A stretch of 54,325 bases of DNA from NCBI RefSeq assembly GCF_014199685.1, contig NZ_JACHNZ010000028.1:1-54325 (forward strand), written 5' to 3'. The DNA is from Sphingosinicella soli (GTDB lineage: Bacteria > Pseudomonadota > Alphaproteobacteria > Sphingomonadales > Sphingomonadaceae). The translations under genes were made by a program, and so were the position numbers. This document shows, one piece after another, positions 35,277 through 41,389 of this stretch. Each line of letters starts with the position of its first letter. The first letter of the stretch is position 1. The notes below the pieces were generated by a model that had not been told where the DNA came from, did not search any database, and saw only the letters and a program-made list of their open reading frames with translations.

Positions 35277-36197
35277 ATGCGCGTTGGCACTTTCCAGTCT
35301 TTCCAGTCGCAGATCAGCCGCATGGGCTCGCTGCAATCGACGATATCCCGCCTGGAGGCGCAGATCGCATCGGGCAAGCGCGTTCTCGATCCCGCCGACG
35401 ATCCGCTGGGATCGAGCCGCATCGCCGACCTGCAGCGCAGCATCGACAACAACCAGCAGTTCATCCGCAACATGGACACGGTGACGACCCAGCTTTCGCT
35501 CGCCGACAGCGCTGCGGAATCGATGTCGAACCAGATGGTGCGCGCCAAGGAACTTGCCATTCAGGCGGCAAACGGCACGCTGACCGACACCGACCGCAAG
35601 AACATCAGCACCGAACTCGGCCAGATCCTCGATCAGATGCTGTCGCTTTCCAACACCCGCGACGCCTCCGGCAACTATCTGTTCTCCGGCGCAGCGGTGA
35701 GCACCGCACCCTTCGCGGTCGACGGCAGCGGCGCCATCGTCTGGCAGGGCAGCGGCCAACCGCCGAAGGTGCCGGTGAGCAGCGACGTTGCGATCGCATC
35801 GAGTGTCAGCGGGCTCGACATGCTGTCCATCGAAACCAGCGGCGGACGCCAGACGATCCTGGCCTCGCTCAGCGAATTCAAGGCTGTGCTCGACACGCCC
35901 GGCCTCGATGCCGCGGCGCTGCAAAGCGGCATGGACAAGGCGCTCAGCGACATGAGCGCGGGCGTCGATCGCCTGGCCGACCAGCGCGCGACCTTCGGAT
36001 CGCGCATGGCGCAGATCGAGACGGAAACCGACCGGCTGACGTCGCTCGAAGTGACTCTGACGACCGCGAAGAGCAGTATCGAAAGCCTGGATGTCGCCGC
36101 TGCGATCGTCGAGCTGAAGAGCGCGATGACCTTGCTCGACGCCTCGCAGCAGAGTTTCGCCCAGATCAAGAAACTCTCGCTGTTCAGCTACCTGTGA
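35277..36197 (+). CDS. flgL: Hook-filament junction protein FlgL (HAP3)
   Basis: FlgL is the second junction protein, related to flagellin. The 306-residue product (ATG at 35277) begins MRVGTFQSFQSQISRMGSLQ, includes SGKRVLDPADDPLGSSRIADL, and ends with a flagellin-like C-terminal helix. A GTG at 35256, overlapping the flgK stop as GTGA, would add seven residues; the coupling favours GTG, the family pattern favours ATG. It is the last gene of the flgB-L operon. Confidence 0.94.
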   Translation: MRVGTFQSFQSQISRMGSLQSTISRLEAQIASGKRVLDPADDPLGSSRIADLQRSIDNNQQFIRNMDTVTTQLSLADSAAESMSNQMVRAKELAIQAANGTLTDTDRKNISTELGQILDQMLSLSNTRDASGNYLFSGAAVSTAPFAVDGSGAIVWQGSGQPPKVPVSSDVAIASSVSGLDMLSIETSGGRQTILASLSEFKAVLDTPGLDAAALQSGMDKALSDMSAGVDRLADQRATFGSRMAQIETETDRLTSLEVTLTTAKSSIESLDVAAAIVELKSAMTLLDASQQSFAQIKKLSLFSYL

Positions 36198-36269
36198 GGC
36201 GCCCGGAAATTATGTGCTGCACTGCAACAAATAAGCATCCGGGGAAGTCTTTCTCAATCTTTGGATGCC

Positions 36270-36296
36270 TAAATGCCCGTGAATTTATGTCGTTAA
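36270..36296 (+). promoter_or_regulatory. Sigma-28 (FliA) promoter of motA-motB
   Basis: The site reads TAAATGCC-N11-GTCGTTAA. Spacing is exact and the downstream element matches GTCGTNAA at flagellin and fliD and six of eight bases of GCCGATAA. The leader would be about 60 bases before the motA ATG at 36362. Confidence 0.78.
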
Positions 36297-36361
36297 GCCT
36301 GATGGGCGCGCGGCATCGCGGAAGTCCGGCAGTGCCCGCCGGCCATGGAGTTATGCGTTAG

Positions 36362-37225
36362 ATGTTTGCGGCAATCGGCCTTGTTGTCCTTTTTGCGATG
36401 GTCTTCGGCGGGTTCGCGCTCGCGGGCGGCAACCTCCAGCCGGTTCTCAACGCGATTCCGCACGAAATGATCATCATCGGCGGCTCGGCGGTGGGCGCGC
36501 TTCTGATCGGCAACAACTTCGGCATCCTGAAAGCCGTCGGCGGCGGTATCGCCAAGGTCTTCAAGGGGCCGAGCTACAACCGCAAGGACTATCTGGACAC
36601 GATCTTTCTGACGTCGAAACTCATGAAGACCATGAAGACCGACGGTCCGGTCGCCATGGAAGCCCATATCGAAGATCCCAAATCGAGCAGCATCTTTCAG
36701 GAGTATCCCAAGCTGCTGAAGGATCACTTCCTCATCGATTTCATGGCCGACGCGATCCGCCTTGTGGTCGTCTCCTCGGGTACGCTCAACGTCCATGCGG
36801 TCGAAGAGATCATGGACAACGCGCTGAAGACGCACCACCACAGCGCGATAAAGCCGGTGAAGGTGCTTCAGACCACCGGCGACGCGCTGCCCGCGCTCGG
36901 CATCGTCGCCGCCGTTCTCGGCGTCATCAAGACCATGGGATCGATCGACCAGCCGCCCGCAATTCTGGGCGGCATGATCGGTGCGGCACTTGTCGGCACC
37001 TTCCTCGGCGTGTTCCTCGCTTACGGAATCGTGTCGCCGATTTCGAACCGGCTTGAACAGATCCTCGAGGAAGACGGCGAAATCTATCACGTCGCCAAGG
37101 CGATCATCATCTCGTCGCTGCACGGCAACGCCCCCGCGATGGTGATCGAGGCGGCGCGCACCAGCATCAGCAGCAAGAACCAGCCCGGCTTCGCCGAAGT
37201 GTTCGACGGGCTTCGCGCCCGATGA
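36362..37225 (+). CDS. motA: Flagellar motor stator protein MotA
   Basis: MotA forms the outer part of the proton-driven stator and presses on FliG to turn the motor. The 287-residue product has four membrane helices (two near the N-terminus, two at about residues 172-225) and a large cytoplasmic loop. The segment TTGDALPALGIVAAVLGVIK before the third helix contains conserved family residues. Length is normal. The stop overlaps motB as ATGA and the pair has its own FliA-type promoter. Confidence 0.96.
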   Translation: MFAAIGLVVLFAMVFGGFALAGGNLQPVLNAIPHEMIIIGGSAVGALLIGNNFGILKAVGGGIAKVFKGPSYNRKDYLDTIFLTSKLMKTMKTDGPVAMEAHIEDPKSSSIFQEYPKLLKDHFLIDFMADAIRLVVVSSGTLNVHAVEEIMDNALKTHHHSAIKPVKVLQTTGDALPALGIVAAVLGVIKTMGSIDQPPAILGGMIGAALVGTFLGVFLAYGIVSPISNRLEQILEEDGEIYHVAKAIIISSLHGNAPAMVIEAARTSISSKNQPGFAEVFDGLRAR

Positions 37226-38163
37226 GCGCAGTACCGATCAAGCCGCTCGTCGCCGCTGCGGAAGTCCCGCCGCCGATCATCATCAAGAAGATCACCATCG
37301 AAGCGCATGCCGGCCACCACGGCGGCGCGTGGAAGGTGGCCTATGCCGACTTCGTGACCGCGATGATGGCGTTCTTCCTTCTGCTGTGGATCGTCGGCGC
37401 CACCAACGAGGATCAGCGCAAGGGCATCGCCGACTATTTCTCGCCCACGCTCGTCCAGCACACCAAGGCGGGCGGATCGAACGGCGTGATGGGCGGCCGC
37501 GCCATGATGTCGCCCGACGGCAATGCGCCCAACGCCACGCCCAAGGGTTCGCAGCGCCTGATGCCCGTCACCAGCTTCGCGCGCGTCGCCCCGCCGACGC
37601 CCGAGGAGCGCGCGCAGGCGGACCAGCTGCGCAAGGAAGACGTCGCGCGCTTCGAAGCGGCTGCCGAGGCCTTGGAAAAGCGCATGGCAAGCGACCGGAA
37701 CCTCGCCCAGCTCCGCGATCAGCTCCGCCTCTCGGTCACGCCGGAGGGGCTGCGCATCGATATCCTCGACGAGGCCGATTTCGCCATGTTCGCGCTCGGC
37801 ACCGACCGAATGTCCCGGCAGGCGCAGGATCTCGTGCGCGCCGTCTCGTCGGCTGTGCAGACGATGCCGAACCCGATCGCGATGCGCGGCCACACCGACA
37901 GCCTTCCGTTTGCGGGCGGTTCGCTCGGCGCAGCGCCCGGCGGCATGAACAACTGGGTGCTTTCCGCCCAGCGCGCCGAAGCCACGCGCGCCGCGCTTGC
38001 TGCGAGCGGCGTCGATCCGACGCGCTTTTCGCGCCTCGAAGGCGTCGCCGACCGCGAGCCTTTCAACAGCGCCAATCCCTACGATCCGCGCAACCGGCGC
38101 ATCAGCGTGACCCTGCTCTACCGCACGCCGACCCCGGCTGCAGCCGCGCCCACCGCCCAGTAA
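37222..38163 (+). CDS. motB: Flagellar motor stator protein MotB
   Basis: MotB makes the ion channel with MotA and anchors it to the cell wall. The 313-residue product has a single membrane helix with KVAYADFVTAMMAFFLLLW, where D43 is the likely proton-binding residue, a linker, and an OmpA-type peptidoglycan-binding domain at about residues 165-300 (including IAMRGHTDSLPF and PYDPRNRRISV). The aspartate and surrounding pattern suggest a proton rather than sodium motor, though I could not prove this from sequence alone. Confidence 0.96.
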   Translation: MSAVPIKPLVAAAEVPPPIIIKKITIEAHAGHHGGAWKVAYADFVTAMMAFFLLLWIVGATNEDQRKGIADYFSPTLVQHTKAGGSNGVMGGRAMMSPDGNAPNATPKGSQRLMPVTSFARVAPPTPEERAQADQLRKEDVARFEAAAEALEKRMASDRNLAQLRDQLRLSVTPEGLRIDILDEADFAMFALGTDRMSRQAQDLVRAVSSAVQTMPNPIAMRGHTDSLPFAGGSLGAAPGGMNNWVLSAQRAEATRAALAASGVDPTRFSRLEGVADREPFNSANPYDPRNRRISVTLLYRTPTPAAAAPTAQ

Positions 38164-38169
38164 GGCGAA

Positions 38170-38195
38170 CCGGCTTGCGTCCTGGCGCAAACCGG
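38170..38195 (+). terminator. Possible hairpin terminator after motB
   Basis: CCGGCTTGCG and CGCAAACCGG form a stem with one C-A mismatch and a six-base loop, seven bases after the motB stop. No run of T follows, so it may be a transcript-stabilising hairpin instead of a true intrinsic terminator. Confidence 0.35.
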
Positions 38196-38208
38196 GGTAG
38201 CAGCGCCC

Positions 38209-38321
38209 TGTCATCTGGGGAGTAGCCAGCCGTCTTCGGACGGGCCTTCGCGTCAACATACTTGGTCGAGAGGCCATGGTGCGAGGGGAACGGGATCACC
38301 GTTCGGGCGAGACCAATGACA
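38209..38321 (+). ncRNA. yybP-ykoY manganese riboswitch
   Basis: The stretch has the hallmark GGGGAGTAGC (38217-38226), a middle segment with TCAACATACTTGG (38253-38265), and GGGCGAGACC (38305-38314). The ends TGTCAT (38209-38214) and ATGACA (38316-38321) pair perfectly as the basal P1 helix. These are features of the Mn2+-sensing yybP-ykoY family found before mntP, alx and mneA genes. Downstream, a stem between 38333-38343 and 38375-38387 (with a two-base bulge) would bury the GGAG ribosome binding site, suggesting control of translation. The gene behind it is a predicted manganese exporter. Confidence 0.88.
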
Positions 38322-38332
38322 TCGTTTCCTTG

Positions 38333-38387
38333 TCCGGTCGGGCGGGGGAAGCGATGTCGTTGGATTTTCGCACTGCCCGACCCCGGA
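38333..38387 (+). promoter_or_regulatory. Predicted riboswitch expression platform that hides the mneA ribosome binding site
   Basis: TCCGG followed by TCGGGC (38333-38343) can pair with GCCCGA (38375-38380) and CCGGA (38383-38387), leaving CC unpaired. This 11-pair stem covers the start of GGAG at 38385-38388. With manganese bound, the aptamer would be expected to prevent this stem and allow translation. Confidence 0.55.
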
Positions 38388-38395
38388 GATGCTCC

Positions 38396-38965
38396 TTGGA
38401 AGCCCTGCTCGTCTCGACCGCCGTGGTCGCCCTCGCCGAAATCGGCGACAAGACCCAGCTGCTCGCCATCGTCCTTGCCGCCCGATTCAAGCGTCCGTGG
38501 CCGATCATCGCGGGCATCTTCGTCGCCACGATCGCCAACCATTTCCTTGCCGCGCTCGTGGGCAGCCAGGTCGCTTCGATCCTTGAAGGCGTATGGTTCC
38601 GCTATGCAGTCGGCGCGTCGTTCATCGCCATGGCGATCTGGACGCTCATTCCCGACACGCTCGACGGCGTGGAGGACAAGCCCGCGCGTTTCGGCGCCTT
38701 CCTCACGACGCTGTTTGCCTTCTTCCTCGTCGAGATGGGCGACAAGACGCAGATCGCCACAGTCGCGCTCGGCGCGCGTTTCGAGAACGTGATTCCGGTG
38801 ACGATCGGCACCACACTTGGCATGATGATCGCAAACATACCCGCCGTCTTCCTCGGCGATGCGCTGATCCGCCGCGTGCCGATGCGTGCCGTTCATATCG
38901 CCGCCGCGCTGCTGTTTCTCGTGATCGGCCTGTGGGTGACGGCGCAGACGGCGGGCTGGGTATGA
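38396..38965 (+). CDS. mneA: Manganese exporter of the GDT1/UPF0016 (MneA) family
   Basis: A 189-residue membrane protein with six predicted helices and two copies of the family motif, EIGDKTQ near residue 14 and EMGDKTQ near residue 115, whose acidic residues bind the metal. I chose TTG at 38396: it gives the family-typical N-terminus MEALLVSTAVVALAEIGDKTQ in part, and a GGAG lies seven bases upstream. Longer in-frame starts (38276, 38354) would translate the riboswitch. The manganese riboswitch just upstream strongly supports Mn2+ export as the function. Confidence 0.9.
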   Translation: MEALLVSTAVVALAEIGDKTQLLAIVLAARFKRPWPIIAGIFVATIANHFLAALVGSQVASILEGVWFRYAVGASFIAMAIWTLIPDTLDGVEDKPARFGAFLTTLFAFFLVEMGDKTQIATVALGARFENVIPVTIGTTLGMMIANIPAVFLGDALIRRVPMRAVHIAAALLFLVIGLWVTAQTAGWV

Positions 38966-39029
38966 TACGCGGTCGCGTCTGCAAGGAAGCACTGGACAAT
39001 CCGGGCGTCAGCGCGCATCGCTCTGGCCC

Positions 39030-39689
39030 ATGACTGCTAAGCCTAAGGCGCCCGCGACGCGCCGTTTCACCCGAGAAGACTGGGTCGCAAGCGCGCGCAA
39101 GACACTCGTTGAGCGCGGCGTGGACGATGTGAAGGTCGATCGGCTGGCCAAGCAGATGCGCGTCACGCGCGGCAGTTTCTACTGGCATTTCCAGCATCGC
39201 CGCGACCTTCTGGATACGCTGCTGACCGACTGGGAAGCCCGCAATTACTACGAGATCGCCCAGATTCGCGCGCGCTGGGCGAAAAACGCGCCCGATCTCA
39301 CCGAGGTCGTGGCGAGCTGGCTGGAATCCGATCCCGCCTTCCCCTCGTTCGACGTTGCCGTAAGGGCCTGGGCGCGCAAGAGCACCGATGTCGCCGAGGC
39401 CGTGGAGCGCTCCGATGCCGCATGGATCGCCCTGCTGCAGGAACTCTTCGAAAAGAGCGGTTTCGACGCGGACGAAAGCCTCGTCCGGGCGCGGATCACG
39501 CATTTCCACCAGATCGGCTATTACGCGCTCGGCTTTCGGGAGCCGACCGCCGAGCGGCTTCGTCTGGTGCCGCTCTACTACCGCGTCCTGACCGGACACG
39601 AGGCCGGGGCGAACCTGCTCAAAAAGCTCGACGATCTGGTCCGCGAGATGCCCGCCCCCAAGCGCAAGGGGCGCAAGGCCGCAGGCTGA
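39030..39689 (+). CDS. TetR/AcrR-family transcriptional regulator
   Basis: The 219-residue product has an N-terminal TetR helix-turn-helix domain at about residues 14-62: LAKQMRVTRGSFYWHFQHRR is the recognition part, followed by DLLDTLLTDW. The C-terminal ligand-binding domain is helical, of unknown ligand, and ends in a basic tail. It lies upstream of, and in the same direction as, the sarcosine oxidase operon. The soxB promoter carries a palindrome in its spacer, so local control of soxBDAG-purU is likely; regulation of the upstream mneA is less likely. Confidence 0.9.
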   Translation: MTAKPKAPATRRFTREDWVASARKTLVERGVDDVKVDRLAKQMRVTRGSFYWHFQHRRDLLDTLLTDWEARNYYEIAQIRARWAKNAPDLTEVVASWLESDPAFPSFDVAVRAWARKSTDVAEAVERSDAAWIALLQELFEKSGFDADESLVRARITHFHQIGYYALGFREPTAERLRLVPLYYRVLTGHEAGANLLKKLDDLVREMPAPKRKGRKAAG

Positions 39690-39700
39690 CCTGCCACAGT

Positions 39701-39780
39701 GCAAGCCTGTATCGTGATCCGGGAAGCAGAGCTTCCCGGAACGAAAAATCTTTTGTCCCTGCCGCATTTCGCAGGCTTGC
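39701..39780 (+). terminator. Nested hairpin, probable terminator of the tetR gene
   Basis: An inner perfect stem TCCGGGAAGC (39718-39727) and GCTTCCCGGA (39731-39740) with loop AGA is followed by ACGAAAAATCTTTT. An outer pair, GCAAGCCTG (39701-39709) and CAGGCTTGC (39772-39780), encloses it. The inner hairpin is a plausible intrinsic terminator. The outer stem may instead act as a regulatory structure. Confidence 0.5.
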
Positions 39781-39811
39781 TTCCAAACACTAGTGTATCT
39801 ATTATTGTTTG
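39777..39811 (+). promoter_or_regulatory. soxB promoter with palindromic operator
   Basis: TTGCTT (39777-39782) and TATTAT (39800-39805) are 17 bases apart, fitting a sigma-70 promoter. The perfect palindrome ACACTAGTGT (39787-39796) lies in the spacer, and CAAACA (39784-39789) with TGTTTG (39806-39811) forms a wider inverted repeat. These are good candidates for the binding site of the TetR protein encoded upstream. Confidence 0.6.
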
Positions 39812-39849
39812 AAAGAGAGTGCGGGAATCGAAAGGCAGGGAACGGGCGA

Positions 39850-41094
39850 GTGACACGATATTCGGCGTGGTCGCTGCTGCGCGCAGGTCTCTCCGGGCAG
39901 CGGACATGGACCCCGGCCTGGCGGGACGCGAAACCCAAAAAGCGCTATCAGGCCGTCATTATCGGCGGCGGCGGGCACGGGCTTGCGACGGCGTATTATC
40001 TCGCGAGCAAGCATGGCCTGCGCGACATCGCGGTGATCGAGCGGGGCTGGATCGGCGGCGGCAACACGGGGCGCAACACCACCGTGATCCGGTCCAACTA
40101 TTTCTTCCCCGAAAGCGCGCGCTTCTACGATTTCTCGCTTTCGCTCTACGAAAACCTGTCGCGCGAACTCAATTACAACATCATGTTCTCGCAGCGCGGC
40201 ATGTGGAGCTTCGCGCACGACCGCCACGGTGTGGAGATGCTGCGCCGTTCGGTAAATGCGATGCAAATCAACGGCGCCGACGCCGAGTATCACGAGGCCG
40301 ATGAAGTCCTGCGCCGTATCCCCGGCCTGAACCCCTCCCCGCGCTTCCCGATCCTCGCCGGTCTCAACCAGCCGCGCGGCGGCACCGCCCGCCACGACGC
40401 CGTCGCCTGGGGCTATGCGCGCGCCGCCGATGCCCTCGGCGTCGATATCATCCAGAACTGCGAAGTCACCGGCTTCGATATCCGCGAAGGCCGCATCGCG
40501 GGCGTTCAGACAACGCTCGGCGATATCGCCGCCGATCGCGTGGGCATCGCGGTTGCCGGGCACAGCAGCGTGATGGCGCGCCGCGCGGGTTTCCGCCTGC
40601 CGATCACGTCCTACGCGCTGCAGGCGTTCGTATCGGAACCGATGAAGCCGGTGCTCGACACCGTCGTGCTGGCACCGTCCACCGGCACCTATCTCAGTCA
40701 GTCCGACAAGGGCGAGATCGTCGTGGGAAGCGCGCTCGATCTGTTCCCATCCTATGCCCAGCGCGGCAGCCTGCCCGTGCTCGAATCCACGGCGGCAGGG
40801 CTTATCGATCTGTTCCCGCAATTCTCGCGCGTGCGCCTGCTGCGGCAATGGGCGGGCATCGTCGATGTCGTCCACGATTCCACGCCCATCCTCGGCGAAA
40901 GCCCGGTGAAGGGCCTGTACCTCAATTGCGGATGGGGCACCGGCGGCTTCAAGGCGATTCCCGCCGGCGGCTTCTGTTTTGCCCACCATATGGCAACGGG
41001 CGAAGCGCACACGCTCGCCGCGGCTTTCTCCCTCGACCGTTTCCGGACCGGCGCGCTCATCGATGAAGCGTCCGCCTCCGGCATTGCCCACTGA
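39850..41094 (+). CDS. soxB: Sarcosine oxidase beta subunit SoxB
   Basis: SoxB carries the active site of heterotetrameric sarcosine oxidase, which demethylates sarcosine (N-methylglycine) to glycine. The 414-residue product has an N-terminal FAD-binding motif GGGGHG at residues 39-44 and RSNYFFPESARFYDFSL. The His in RGGTARHDAVAWGY (about H182) matches the residue that holds FMN covalently in the family. The GTG at 39850 gives the typical start MTRYSAWSLLRAGLSG; an ATG at 39793 would overlap the promoter. Confidence 0.95.
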   Translation: MTRYSAWSLLRAGLSGQRTWTPAWRDAKPKKRYQAVIIGGGGHGLATAYYLASKHGLRDIAVIERGWIGGGNTGRNTTVIRSNYFFPESARFYDFSLSLYENLSRELNYNIMFSQRGMWSFAHDRHGVEMLRRSVNAMQINGADAEYHEADEVLRRIPGLNPSPRFPILAGLNQPRGGTARHDAVAWGYARAADALGVDIIQNCEVTGFDIREGRIAGVQTTLGDIAADRVGIAVAGHSSVMARRAGFRLPITSYALQAFVSEPMKPVLDTVVLAPSTGTYLSQSDKGEIVVGSALDLFPSYAQRGSLPVLESTAAGLIDLFPQFSRVRLLRQWAGIVDVVHDSTPILGESPVKGLYLNCGWGTGGFKAIPAGGFCFAHHMATGEAHTLAAAFSLDRFRTGALIDEASASGIAH

Positions 41095-41101
41095 GGCCCT
41101 T

Positions 41102-41389
41102 ATGCTGCTGATCGAATGTCCCTGGTGTGGCCCTCGCGCCGAAAACGAATTCCGCTGCGGCGGTGAAAGCCCGATCGTCCGCCCCACCGATCCGGCGACG
41201 ACTGATGACGAAGCCTGGGCGCAATACATGTTCTACCGCGACAATGCGAAGGGTCTGGGCTTCGAGCGCTGGCACCACCGCTTCGGCTGCGGGCTCTGGT
41301 TCAACATCGCGCGCGATACCGTTTCGCACCGTGTCCTCGCGGTCTACGGCATGACCGATCCCCGCCCGGCGCTGGAGAGCGAGGCATGA
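41102..41389 (+). CDS. soxD: Sarcosine oxidase delta subunit SoxD
   Basis: SoxD is the small zinc-binding subunit of the enzyme. The 95-residue product has the metal-ligand pattern CPWCGPRAENEF with later His and Cys (HHRFGCGLWFN), typical for the family. The ATG at 41102 is seven bases after the soxB stop; it overlaps the start of soxA as ATGA. Confidence 0.95.
   Translation: MLLIECPWCGPRAENEFRCGGESPIVRPTDPATTDDEAWAQYMFYRDNAKGLGFERWHHRFGCGLWFNIARDTVSHRVLAVYGMTDPRPALESEA

Noticed and set aside
38276-38395. Upstream ATG starts (38276, 38354) for the manganese exporter
   Set aside because: They would translate the riboswitch and add residues without family similarity; TTG 38396 has a ribosome binding site and gives the normal N-terminus.
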